Shown here piece by piece: positions 11,311 through 22,512 of a stretch of DNA of 64,000 nucleotides. The stretch covers positions 130,179,600-130,243,599 of the forward strand of contig NC_133771.1 in the NCBI RefSeq assembly GCF_003597395.2, in the 5' to 3' direction. The notes beneath the pieces were generated by a model. The model saw nothing but the letters and a program-made list of their open reading frames with translations. It had not been told where the DNA came from and did no database searches. The position numbers and the translations under genes were made by a program. The DNA is from Chelonoidis abingdonii. Taxonomy: Eukaryota; Chordata; Testudines; Testudinidae. Each line of letters begins with the position of its first letter. Positions within the stretch are counted from its first letter, which is position 1.

Positions 11311-13389
11311 ATGGAGATACATAAGGAAATAAGGAAGAGGATTAAGGGAAGGAGAGGAGTAAAGAAGGATAGAAAATGAATTATTTCTCTTTCATAATGT
11401 CATGTTGGCATATGTGACAGTGCTTGGGGCATCTGAAATGCTACTGAGTCAGTTACGTAGTTCAGTAGCTTCACCAGCCAACTTTATTTTATACAGCAGG
11501 GTATGCTCACAACTTTCTTTCTAATTCTACCAATCTTCATGGTACCTTACGTTTAAGAGAAGACTCCCCAGATACTTCTGAAAATTATAAATGGTAGGCT
11601 TGGATGATAAACTGTAAAGCTAACAATTACTATCTCAGTGCCGTACTGTAAGCGGAACACTGCCCAAACAATACAGATTCACTGTTCATTTGTGGCAAGT
11701 ATTCATGCTTGTTTGTATATCCTGGGGACGTAAGCACAGCAAGACTGCATTAGGATGAAAAAGCATGCTTACAGCATCAATGAAGCATGAATACAGCCTA
11801 AATATAAAACATGGAGGTTATTAACATGCTGCCACATCATTTCTTTTTGCACAGTCTGATGAGGTATCAGAATTGCAGCGAGTTATGGAATGTTGCTACT
11901 AGAGTAATACTCCCTACTTTTTGAATATATTTACTGCTCTTTCATATACAGAGTTTGGAAGTATGTCATTAACCTGCAGAAAAAACTAGTATCAGCAACT
12001 GGGTGGTTTGAAGCTGTAGAGCTCCCCAAAATAGGTAAACCCTCCATTGGCTCCTTCCTCCTATTTTTATGGGCTGACAGCAAACTGCCAGATTTTTAGC
12101 ACACATAGACACTGATACAAGAACGTTCCTGCTACGTAGAAACATTTGGCAGTTAGCCACCTTTCACACATTAAAAGTCTGTAGACAAATTGAAAATGAC
12201 ATCTCTATATTACATCATTTAGTATAAAGTTCTTCCAAATAAACCCTTTAAAAATGTAGGCTGTACAAAAACCCACTAAGTAAATGAAGGGAAAACAAAA
12301 TCATACCTAACTCTAAAACCATACACTTCAGTATTCCCTTTGTTGTACCCTTATTAACAACATGCCCACAACACAGCAGAAAAACAATTCTCTTTTCGTA
12401 CCATACCCACAGGTACTGAGAAATTACCTACTTCCTATTGGTAACAACCCATCAATTACTCTCAAAGACTCGCTTGTATAGGAAAGGAGATTGGGGTGAA
12501 AGGAAGAGATTAATGTAATAGAAGTCAGTGTAGTGTACTCTGAAGTTGAACATTATAATGTGAGGTATTGCAAAAGAAACAATTCCCATTTTATTTTGGA
12601 CCACAGAAGAATTGTTTTTCATGATGCAGCACTGGACAGATTGCTTTTACTATAAGCCCTAAAGGACTAGTGGAGAAATTCTCTCTTCTGTGCAGAAGAC
12701 AACCTCAGGGTTTGAGAATGACTGAGTATTTTGGTGCAGATCTCAAAGTTTAATAGCCATTAAAACACAAACTGTCAACATCACATGTCAAGATATTCGA
12801 AGTAAATATCCTTCAGTAGACCTATGAGTCTATGAATCTAAATCAAACTCCAAGTTCTCAAGTAGCATTTTTCTTACTTTGCCTATCTGTAAATTTCTAC
12901 TATCATTGATGGAAATATTTTTGTCAGTTTTTATGTGTATGACAAAATCGATGCTTACTGACATTTATCATTAAAAATCTAATCCTTTCAAGTCTAGGTG
13001 TAATGTAGCTGAGTCTGGATGGCATAGTTGCCCCTCCTTCTGGGAGATTACCTCCAGAAAAAGAGGTAAATATATATTGGCAGATGAATGGACAGATTCA
13101 CTGGGGCTAAATATCAGAACTGATTATCATGGCTGAATCCTGTCTGAGCTTCCAGATGGCCCTTGGAACCAGCAGGATAGGTAGGTTGATGTACATCATT
13201 CCTGGAGCCAGGGTATCACAAAGGCATTTGACAGAGATCTTGGGATCTGGCTCCCTCTGGAGCAGAACATATGGCATTTTATGTTCTCATTCTTTGCAAA
13301 TAGGTTTATAATTACATGATCTCACTTGTCATATGTCCTGTATGATGGTGTCTTTGACTATTCATGGTCATTTGCAAAGTGCTTGCTGA
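11311..13389. other. Unannotated stretch, probably intron
   Basis: No recognised repeat, exon or RNA gene. Open frames are short (for example 11969-12160 minus, 13129-13311 plus) and lack family resemblance. A purine-rich run lies at 11290-11380. Confidence 0.4.
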
Positions 13390-15840
13390 GGTGCTTCAGT
13401 CTTCATTAAAAAGCTTAATGGTGACCAGATACTCAACACAATTAATATTTACTCTAAGGGGGAAGGAATGCAAGCCAGAATAGGGAAAGAGAAGGTTAAA
13501 GAATATTTAGATAAGGTAGATGTACTCAAGTAGGCAGGACATGATGAAAGTCATCCTAAGGCAGCATTTCTCAAATGCGGCCACTGTGGCCACATGCAGC
13601 CAGCCAACAGAGGCTTTTCTTGCAGCCACAGGCTTCTGGGTGGAAACTGGGGTGGGGCAAAGAAGTGGCTCCTCCCCTGGGGCTGCCAGCAAAGGTTGGG
13701 TCCTGCCCCCGTCTGGAACCACAAAAACGCCAGAAGAGCAGGTAGCCAGTGTGAGTTCCCCACCTTCCTGGAGGTGGTCGGGATGGACTTCTGGCTTCAG
13801 CCCTGAGGTGCCAAGCTCTGGGCACATGGTGGTGGGTTCAGGTGCTAGCCCCAGGCTCATGACGCCAAACACTGCCCTGGCCCGTGCTGCCTTCCTCAGT
13901 CCCCCATCCATTCTCCCATTGCCCCAGGCCCTGCTGCCTCCCTATCCATCTCCTCATCCAGGACTTAATTTGTCCCCTGGCTTGCTGGGGGTGAGTAAGT
14001 CTGCTATAAAAAGTCATATTTGAGTATTTGTTAATATCACTTTTCAGTGCCTCCCAGCTAGCTAGCAAATCTAAAAACTAAAGAAACCAAAAAAGCAAAA
14101 GAAACAACAACAAAAAGATAAGAACATACAAAGCATCTTATCTGTGTTTCTATTGCATTTAGGTTCAGTGAAGAATAGACACAACCATACATTATTTTTA
14201 TTATTAAGTCTGCAAACAAAACCCTATGTAAATAAATTACAATGATTTGGACATGTACATGTGCATATTTATTTGTTTTTCCTAAAATTAAGTAAGTAAT
14301 TTAGGAAAAATTGGTGGCTGCACTCTGAGGCCATAAACTAATTTGTTGTGAAAATCCTTATCCTAGGCTACTTAAGGAAATAGCTGAAGCAATCTTAGAA
14401 CCATTAACAATTATCTTCAAGAACTCGTGGGGTCTGAGTAAGGAGCCAGAGGACTCGAGAAGGGCAAACAAACAAAATACCTATCTTTAAAAAGGGGAAT
14501 TTAGAGCACCTGGAGAATTACAGACCAATCAGCCTAACTTCGATGCCCAGAAAGATACTGGAACAAATTATCAAGCAGCAGAGGATAATATGGTTATAAG
14601 AAATAGCCAATGATGAATTTGCCCAGAATAAATCAAGCCAAACCAACCTAATTTCCTTCTCTGACAGGGTTACTGGCCCAGTGGATAGGTGGGAAGAAGT
14701 AGATGTGATACACCTTGATTTTTGTAAGGCTTTTTTTGACACAGCCCTATATGATATTCTCATAAGCACACTAGGGAAATGGGGACGGACGAGATGAAAT
14801 TACTAGAGGATGAGTATGCAATTGGTTGAAAACTACTCTTTTTCGAGTATGGCCTATCAGTAGTTTGCCATCAAACTGAGAATGGATATCTAGTGGGATC
14901 CCACAGAGATCAGTCCTGGGGCTGGTACTATTCAATGTTTTCATTAATTACTTTGAAAATGGAGTGAAGAGTTTGCTTATGAAATCTGAAGATAACACCA
15001 AACTGGGAGGGGTTGCAAACACTTTAGAGGACAGGATGAGAATTCAAAACGACTGACACATTGGAGAATTGGTCTGAAATAAATATGATGAAATTTAATT
15101 AAGACAAGAACAAAGAACTTCACTTAGGAAGGAAAAATCAAATGCACAACTACAAAATGGGAATAACTGGCTAGATGGTAGTAATGCTGAAAAGGATCTG
15201 GGAATAATAGTGGATCACAAATTGAACATGTATCAACAATGTGATGCAGCTGCCAAAAAGGCTATCATTATGGGGAATATTAACAGGAGTGTTAGACATG
15301 GGAGGGAACTATCCGACTCTACTCAGCACTGGCAAAGCCTCAGCTGGACTACTGTGTCCAACCCCGGGCACCATAATTTAGGAAAGATGTGAATAAATTA
15401 GAGAGAGTCCAGAGGAGAGCAACAGAAATGATAAAAGGTTTAGAAAACCTGTCCTGTGATGAATGGTTAAAAAAACTAAGCATATTTGGTCTTGAGACAA
15501 GAAGACTGAGGAGGAACCTGATAACAGTCTTCAAATATGGTAAGGGCTGTTAGAGAGGACAGTGATCAATTGTTCTCCATGTCAGCTGAAGATAAGACAA
15601 AAAGTAATGGGCTTAATATGCAGAAGAGAAATTTAAATTAGACATTAGGAAAAACCTAACTATAAGGGTAGTTGAGCTCTGGAACTAGCTTCCACACGAG
15701 GTTGTGGAATTCCCATCATTGGAAATTTTTAAGAACAGGTTGGACAAACAACCATCAGGGATAGTCTAGTTTCCGGTCCTGCTTCAGAGCAGGAGGCTAG
15801 ACGTGAGGTTCCTTCCAGACCTTCATTTTAATGATTGTAT
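13390..15840 (+). pseudogene. CR1 LINE, RT region to 3' end, interrupted by a hAT element
   Basis: Forward-strand RT relic. The upstream part (13390-13560) resumes after the insertion with CCTAGGCTACTTAAGGAAAT at 14361 onwards. Signatures are the pre-palm block TTACAGACCAATCAGCCTAA (about 14519), the segment matching PVDRWEEVDVIHLDFCKAF-type RT sequence (about 14680-14740), and the palm region around 14975-15010, where FADDTKLGG is degraded to SEDNTKLGG. The C-terminal part is LDYCVQPRAP-like at 15340-15375. The 3' UTR is at 15650-15840 (GTTCCTTCCAGACCTTCATT). Many stops make it a dead copy. Confidence 0.85.
13561..14359. mobile_element. hAT-like non-autonomous element, 799 bp, inside CR1
   Basis: It starts GCAGCATTTCTCAAATGCGGC and ends GTTGTGAAAATCCTT, with related subterminal blocks GCGGCCACTGTGGCC and GGTGGCTGCACTCTGAGGCC in inverted orientation. 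Flanks ATCCTAAG (13553-13560) and ATCCTAGG (14360-14367) match at 7 of 8 positions, and removing the element rejoins the CR1 frame. The left half is GC-rich and produces long overlapping open frames on both strands, which I regard as non-coding. Confidence 0.75.
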
Positions 15841-17021
15841 TAAGTCTATTTGTAGATACACAGACTTCAACCACCTCTGCATGCAGTAAAGCCTGAATGC
15901 AGTGTCACACATAAGCAGGAGGCCATACATCGCAGCAATCTGAGGAAGTCTCTTACTGATGTCTATGGATGAGCTTGTAGCTAATTGACAAGTTTCACTC
16001 TGTTGTCAAAAGTATCTTGAGGTGAATAATCCTTTGCTATGGTAAAATCTAGTATCGCCTGTATGAATTCTATCCTCTTTATAGACTCTAAAATCTAGTG
16101 AGGTGAAAAGTTGGAGTATCTGATGATTGGAGTATCTGGTGATTGTGGAGATTTCCCTTGAATTAACCAATCACTCATCGAGGTACGGGGAAACTTTGAT
16201 TTCTGGTTTTGAGGTAAGCCGTCACCACTGCAATGCATTTGATGAAGTCCCTTAGTGCTGTTAATAGCTGAGGTAACACTCTGTCTTGATGATAGAAACT
16301 CCTCATATGGAATCTCAAGTATTTCCTGTGAACAGGATGGATTCCTACGTGAAAATAGGTATCTTGGAGGCTGAGAGCTGTGAACCAATCTAGGGAGGGG
16401 ATTAGAAAGGCCAGAGTTATGATCCTGAACTTGTAGCTGCAGATACATGTGTTTAGCCATATTAAGTCCAGAATTAGATGTTAGCCCTCCATTTTCTTCA
16501 GTAAATAGCCTTCCTTCTGTATTTTAGAGTCGCTCAGACCACTGCTCTGTGGCTTATAAGTGACTCCCCTCTTCATATAACAGGCTGTCATGACAGAAGT
16601 CCCTGAAATGGGACCTTGAAAGGGGGTAGGGAAGGTCTGGAATTATATAGAATATTCCACCCTCCACAATCTCTAGGACTTAAAGATCTGTAATGATAAT
16701 GTTCTAGGTCCTTCAAAAATAAAATAAATGGTACCCAATAAAATAAGAGGGGAGTGAAAAGATCTTCCTCAAGATGTACACAGCTCCCCACCAATGAGTC
16801 AAATTGACTGCCTTGTTGATGGTGTTACAGAGTAAATCCCTGATGAAGAGGCAGATAGAGGAGGTGGTATCGGGATGGAGACTTTCCAAGACGTTAAGAT
16901 GACCTCTGATGAGCGTAATAGCTCTGTTAAGAATAGGGCTATGGCCTTCTCCTCTAAGCAGATGGTTAGACATCTAAAGATCTCAGTGCTACTCAAGAAT
17001 ATTTAAATGAGCATAGAGCCT
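15841..17021 (-). pseudogene. DIRS-like retroelement relic, RT region
   Basis: Minus-strand pieces give an RT of the DIRS type. From right to left they are GYLLKKMEG and LDLIWLNTCICSYKFRI (about 16400-16520); then SLDWFTALSLQDTYFHVGIH and HRKYLRFHM (about 16290-16400); then FIKCIAVVTAYL (about 16215-16260, consensus roughly VFTKCMAVVAAYL); then a WLIKG-like block at about 16150. Near 15900-15960 is a LLRCMASCLCVTLH segment like the post-RT region. Upstream, 16713-16996 holds an open minus-strand stretch that may be ORF1. Several frameshifts and stops are present. The right end is cut by the solo LTR at 17022. Confidence 0.65.
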
Positions 17022-17886
17022 TGTCATAACTATAAAGAGAAGAGAACAGCCCTGCTGTGTACAATATTATAAAATCCCTCCTGGACAGAGACACCAAAAT
17101 CCTTTTACCTGTAAAGAGTTAAGAAGCTCAGGTAACCTGGCTGACACCTGACCCAAAGGACCAATAAAGGAGACAAGATACTTTCAAATCTTGGTGGGGG
17201 GGGGAAGGCTTTTATTTGTGTGCTCTTTGTTTTGGAGGCTGTTCGCTCTTGGGACTAAGAGGGACCAGACATCAATCTAGGCTCTCCAAATCTTTCTGAA
17301 CCAGTCTCTCATATTTCAAACTTGTACGTTACAGCCAGGCAAGGCATGTTAGTTTTATCTTTGTTCTCTCAACTTGTAAATGTTCCTTTTGGCTAAGAGG
17401 ATTTACCTCTGTTTGCTGTAACTTTGAATCTAAGGCTAGAGGGGTTCCACTGGGCTATATGAATCTCATTATCCTATAAAGTTATTTTCAATCCTGATTT
17501 TACAGAGATGATTTTTACCTTTCTTTCTTTAATTAAAAGTCTTTTTAAGAACCTGATTGATTTTTCCTCGTTTTAAAATCCAAGGGGGTTAGATCTGCAC
17601 TCACCAGGAATTGGTGGGGGAAAAGGAGGCGGAATTGTTAATTCCTCCTTGTTTTAAGATCCAGGGGTTTGAATCTGTGTTCACCAGGAACTTGGTGAAG
17701 AAGTCTCTCAAGGCTACTGGGAGGGAGATAGTCTGGGGGGAAGTAGACAGAGTTTCCCAAATAACTCTTAAAGGATTTGGGTGGTGGCAGTAAAACCAAA
17801 TCTAAGCTGGTAATTAAGCTTAGAGGTTCTCATGCAGGTCCTTACATCTGAACCCTAGAGTTCAGAGTGGGGAAGGAACCTTGACA
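17022..17886 (+). repeat. Solo LTR, family A, second copy
   Basis: An 865-bp unit beginning TGTCATAACTATAAAG and ending AACCTTGACA, so it has the TG...CA ends of an LTR. It is flanked by a perfect 5-bp duplication, AGCCT, at 17017-17021 and 17887-17891. It contains an ATTAAA-type signal near 17531 followed by AACCTGATTGAT, and AGCTGGTAATTAAGCTTAG near the end, as in the copy at 3318-4154. No internal retroviral sequence is present. It inserted next to or into the DIRS relic. Confidence 0.88.
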
Positions 17887-17891
17887 AGCCT

Positions 17892-18135
17892 CATCGGTGT
17901 TAATATTAAATAAGTGACAGCCTTCAAACAGAACATCTTCTATTGTTGTCTGTACCTCTGCAGGTATACCAGAAAACCGTAACCTTCAGGATCTCCTGTT
18001 AAGAGATGGCCAGGGAACCTCAGAGACAAGAGACTTAAATTCTTCCCTGCTGTGATGATGAAATTTGTCTATGAATTTAGAAGCACTGTCCCAATTCAAA
18101 TAATCCTATTTTGTGGTTGCTTCTAACCCTATCCG
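17892..18135. other. Short unassigned segment between two LTR-like repeats
   Basis: Nothing recognised. It may be the interrupted continuation of the DIRS relic to the left, since the solo LTR inserted at that boundary, but no motif supports this. Confidence 0.3.
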
Positions 18136-18894
18136 TGACACTCTGTACCTCAAACCAGCACCCTGGAGCCCCCATATCCACCACTATGATATGATTATGA
18201 TAGGTTTTGTACAAAGTGTGCCTTGTGAGGTATCATTTGAGATGTCATGATCCGTTGAACATTACCATCCTGTTGAATTATGCACGCTAACATTGTATCT
18301 GAACTCATGAAGTTTTGCTATGTGTGTGTTACTGAAATATGTTGAGAGTCTGAGAGATACCCACAGCTAGCATTTCCGTGGCAGCAAAGGAACAACTAAC
18401 ACCTTCATGAGAGATTTACATTAGGCAATGAGTTGACGTCCCATTAAGGAGAATCCACTCTCTCAGTGAGCCGCTCCTGAAGCACTTCGACAATGGAGAT
18501 TGCTTAACTCAGCCGGGGACGTAGAACATGTGATCCCTGACACCATGTTGAAGACAGGTTTTAGAGTAGCAGCCATGTTAGTCTGTATCCACAAAATGAA
18601 CAAGAGTACTTGTGGCACCTTAGAGACTAACAAATTTATTTCAGCATGAGCTTTCGTTTAAGACAGTATCTTTCCAAGCTCATGGATTGGGAGGGTATAA
18701 TTTGGAGTCTGTGACATCAGCCCAGGGCCTCTCTCTTACCCCTCCTGCTCTGAAGGCAACAAGAACATTTAGTAGAAAAGACCTTGCATTGGAGAGACAG
18801 GTCCCAAGCTGAGCACAGAATTAAGCCTTGTATTAAGAACTGTGGATTGCTTACAACACCTAGTGGGGTGAGAAAAAGCTTGATTCAAATCTTA
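18136..18894 (+). repeat. LTR-like repeat, family B
   Basis: It begins TGACACTCTGTACC and shares blocks with the reverse complement of 46280-46474: CACCCTGGAGCCCCCATAT, TGATTATGATAG...TTTGTACAAAG, and ATGATCCGTTGAAC-like. A possible 5-bp flank pair is ATCCG and ATCTG, with the right boundary uncertain. No coding sequence was seen. Identification as an LTR rests on the TG start and the recurrence. It is interrupted at 18558-18659 by a Penelope-like tail. Confidence 0.5.
18558..18659 (-). mobile_element. Penelope-like 3' tail, 102 bp
   Basis: Reverse-orientation tail: GAGTAGCAGCCATGTTAGTC, then CTTGTGGCACCTTAGAGACT and AGCATGAGCTTTCG. A 7-bp duplication AAGACAG flanks it (18551-18557 and 18660-18666). 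It is the same tail type as 39126-39285, but not folded back. Confidence 0.7.
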
Positions 18895-20034
18895 ATCTGA
18901 AAAAATGTAGAATTTAGACTGCAAATGTATTTTTATTTCTTACATAACCAACTTTGGCCTCTATGCCTACCACTTATGATTAAGGCTAAGATTTTGTCAC
19001 GGTTATTTTTACAAAAAGTCATGGACAGGTCATGGGCAATGACCAAATATTCACAGAAGACCATGCATGGAGTGTTTCTGCTCAGAAGTTCAATTTTTTC
19101 AGAAAATTAAGAACACGTAAACCAAAGGGTTATTCACTCAAATTGTTTTGCAACCTTAACGATAGCATTTACTGTCAAGTGAATGTTATAGTGTACAAAA
19201 AATTAACTGCAAGCTGAATTTGTATGGAATGGATCTGCTGATGAATATTAATCTACATTGTAAGGTAATTAAATTTACCAGTTACATCATGGAATGCCAC
19301 CATCTGTCCATACACTGAGTTTGCAGCTCTTCATGCTTACTTTGAGAAAGACTAGTTAACCTGTCTAATTTTCTTGGAATAGTATATATATATATATATT
19401 TATATATATAAGCACATACCAGAATGTTGCCAAATTTCAATTTTAGAGACAATTCCAGGTTTAGGAAAGAAGAGATAGAACTCAGCCAATGTCTAGAACA
19501 TACCACTGGATGTCCTTCACATGCAATTAAATATTAAATAGAGCTGCAGATTATGTTACAAATCATATTGATAAGTATGTGAATCACAGACGTGAAAGAT
19601 CCTAATGTAACCAGAGCAGGAGGTGTCAATGCTTCAATTTTTCTACTTTGTGATATATTACAGTGGTTCTTAACCTTTTTGTGCAGCTGGCCTGCACATT
19701 CCTAAAATTGTTCCTCAACAATAAATGTTAGAGTGTCTTCTTTCTGTTTGTCTTAGTTCTAGGATAATTTGTTCTCTTCATATTTCTTCTATATTGTTTT
19801 CCTCTTATTTTGTTTGCATGCCTCAGAATTGTCTGTTTTTTGTTGTGTCTCTGTTCAATATTTTGTTCTGAGTCATTACTAGATAGATCATTTGCTATGA
19901 TAAGTGAAGTTATAAGGTCTTTCTTTTTATTTCCTGAATTGTTGTATTCAGTCTTTTGTGTGTGTTTTTTTCATATGCATTTTTCCATTCTCTTTTGGTG
20001 TCTTCTGTTTTCTTCTTTTTAGTGCCAAGGGTAG
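18895..20034. other. Unannotated stretch with AT microsatellite
   Basis: No exon was recognised. An (AT)n tract with one interruption lies at 19382-19410. A CAGTGGTTCTTAACCTTTTT motif at 19669 looks like one end of a hAT element, but no matching opposite end was found. Confidence 0.4.
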
Positions 20035-20345
20035 AAAGGGAAACTTGAGACTGTTGCGAAGGCCAAAACCATAATGGGGTTCAAAAAAGAATTAATCCAA
20101 GAAAGTTCATAGGGGATAGATCCATCAATGGCTATTAGACAAGGTGATCAGGGACACAACTCAATGCTCTGGGTGTCCCTAGCCTCTGATTGCCAGAAGC
20201 TGGGTGTGGATGACAAAGGCTGGATCAATCTATGATTGCCTGTTCTGGTCTTTCTTCTGAAGCACCTGACACTGGCCACTGTCAGAAGACAGGATACTGG
20301 TCTAGATGGACCATTGGTCTGACCAAGCATAGCCATTCTTACGAG
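20035..20345 (+). repeat. CR1 LINE 3' end
   Basis: Forward-strand CR1 3' UTR: GGGTTCAAAAAAGAATTAAT, CATCAATGGCTATTAGAC, GGTGTCCCTAGCCTCTG, CCAGAAGCTGGG, then GTCTAGATGGACCATTGGTC and ATAGCCATTCTTACG. It is the same tail subfamily as the element ending at 60456 and the reverse copy at 37767. It is 5' truncated. Confidence 0.85.
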
Positions 20346-21269
20346 AAGGAAAAACAGTTGGTGTGCATTACAATGGTGCAAGTCGTATTCTACACATGTG
20401 ACTACAGGCTTCCAAGAACAATCTTAATTTCAAAGAACTGAGCAATTTGGAGTAGTTTTAAAATATAAATATCTGCCTGTACAACTTCACAGAGCCAAGA
20501 ATGTGTATAACCACACCTCCCCTGCACAGCAAAGAGAATTTTCAAAGCCCAATAATGAGCATTCTTTCAACTCTGAGCTGCATATTACTTACATATGGAA
20601 GCCAATCCCTTATTTCTGAACTCCCTTTCCATTGTGCTCAACAGAATTTGCTTACTCTAGGTATACGGTAAACTACATAATAGTAAATATGAAAGAATCA
20701 ACACATGTATGAAAAGGCAATCTAGATGTTCAAGCAATCCTCTAAACTTGTATAATAATATTTTTATATAGCTACGGGGCAGAGATCTAAGTATATACAA
20801 AATCTGTCATGTCCAATTATATCTTCATTTTATTGTTGTCAAGATACACTAAGATTTCACTCATTCCAAAATTTCATACTTATCAAGCTTTATGCAACTC
20901 ATTCAGAGTTTGTATTTGCAGCTAAACTTCAGAAGAAAAACATACTATAATGACTGCTTCTCATTATAATAGCATACTTAGGATGTATTCAATAAGTTAG
21001 TTTCTTAAAAGATTATGATCTTTTGCCATTACAGCTAATATATAGCATATGTGGCTTTCTTTCAGAAATTAAAATAGTCTTTTCGGCTTATGTTTATCTT
21101 AAACATTTTCCTTTGCAAAGTCCAAAATGGAATAGCTGAACTATTTTTGTATGTACAATGGTCCATTTAGGGCAATTGCTTCCGAAGCCTTGGCAGGATC
21201 CTACTCAATTTAATCTACAGAATATTTTATTAACAAATATGGATAATTAATAACATTTCTCCTGTTATT
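20346..21269. other. Unannotated stretch, probably intron
   Basis: AT-rich sequence without a recognised repeat, exon or RNA gene. Confidence 0.4.
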
Positions 21270-21405
21270 TATTAATTGTGGTTTCCTCATCTGTAGACTG
21301 GGGATTGTAATATTTTCCTATCTTATAAGAAGGCTGTGATCATTAATTAATGTTTGTATAAAGTTTTGAAAATATAAAAAGTGTTATATAAATGCAAATT
21401 AATAA
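21270..21405 (-). repeat. MIR-like SINE relic
   Basis: In reverse orientation: GTTTCCTCATCTGTAGACTG, then AAGGCTGTGATCATTAATTA and TGTTATATAAATGC, the typical MIR core and 3' pattern. Confidence 0.55.
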
Positions 21406-21904
21406 TAATTTGAAGGAAATAATCTCTCTCCTCCTTGGTTACAGTTGTTCAGATGTCACCTGACCAGCATGAAGATTGCTGACAGGAAGGTTGCTGACAG
21501 GCATATTTATTTGCCTGATTTTGTAAATAGCTCCAGCCTTTTTCCATTTAATTTTTACGAAGTCCTGAAATGGCAATATAACGCCACTCAGGCAAATCTG
21601 CACCCCTCTCCCAAAACAGTTTGAAAATACACCCATGAGTATATCTAAAATCTGGATTTGGACATTCAATAAATATGCAAAAATATGCTTCTTTATTTGG
21701 GCCAATGGAAATCACAATCATTGTTTCTGGAACTTTTAATTTCATCTCCTTCAAAATGTTACTTATAAAAAATGTAGTTAGAGTTAAGAAAAACCTAGCT
21801 CAAAATCAGAGACTTCTAGCTATCTCTCACAAAAATATAGAGAAAATATGTAACAATCTATACACTGACTTCACATTTCAAGGAAAACCAAGGTTTCTTG
21901 ACCC

Positions 21905-22504
21905 TAAAGTTGCCAACTGTCTAAACACACAAACCCAAACACTCTTGCCCCGCCCCACCCCTTCGCACTCCATCCCCCTTCCCTCCATTGCTTGCTTTCC
22001 CCCACCCCAGCAGGGGGCTGGGGTATGGGAAGGGGTGTGGGGTGGGGACAGACTCTGGGAAGGAGTTTGGGTGCTGAAAAGGGCTCGGGGCTGGGGCCGG
22101 GGGTTGGAGTGTAGGAGGGGATTCGGGGTATGGGCTCCAGCCAGGCAGTGCTTACCTCAGGCAACTCCTGGAAGTGACCGACATGTCCCTGAGGCTCGTA
22201 GGCCAGACGGCTCCGCGCAGTACCACTGCCGGCAGGCACTGCTGCTGTAGCTCCCGCTGGCCATGGTTCCCAGCCAATGGGAGCTGTGGAGCCAGCGCTT
22301 GGGGCGGGGGCAGTATGTGGAGCCTCTCTGATTGCCCCCTGTGCCTAGGGGCCGCAGGGACATGCCAGCCGCTTCTGGGAGCCACACGGAGCCAGCCATC
22401 CCCGCTGCTCCATCAACCAGATTTTTAGCCTATTAAAATCTTCCAAATTGCTTTCAGTAGCAACCGGGAGATTGAGGCCAATTCCAGGAGAGTTGGCAAC
22501 CCTA
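21905..22504 (+). mobile_element. hAT-like non-autonomous element, 600 bp
   Basis: Terminal inverted repeats are TAAAGTTGCCAACTGTC at the left and GAGAGTTGGCAACCCTA at the right (ancestral TAGGGTTGCCAAC). 8-bp flanks CTTGACCC (21897-21904) and ATTGACCC (22505-22512) match at 7 of 8. It is homologous in the same orientation to the 598-bp unit at 24871-25468; both contain a CTTACCTCA...CTCCTGGAAGT block and CCAATGGGAGCTGTGG. The GC-rich interior creates open frames up to 191 codons (21675-22250), which span the element edge and are not genes. Confidence 0.85.
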
Positions 22505-22512
22505 ATTGACCC

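Noticed and set aside
13520..14023. 167-codon open frame with overlapping frames on the other strand
   Set aside because: It lies across a CR1/hAT junction at 13561. Open frames on both strands in GC-rich DNA are expected by composition.
19669..19690. hAT-type end CAGTGGTTCTTAACC
   Set aside because: No matching opposite end or flanking duplication within reach, so it is not called as an element.
21675..22250. 191-codon plus-strand open frame
   Set aside because: It starts outside and ends inside the 600-bp hAT-like element, and its composition reflects GC-rich repeats. No family resemblance.
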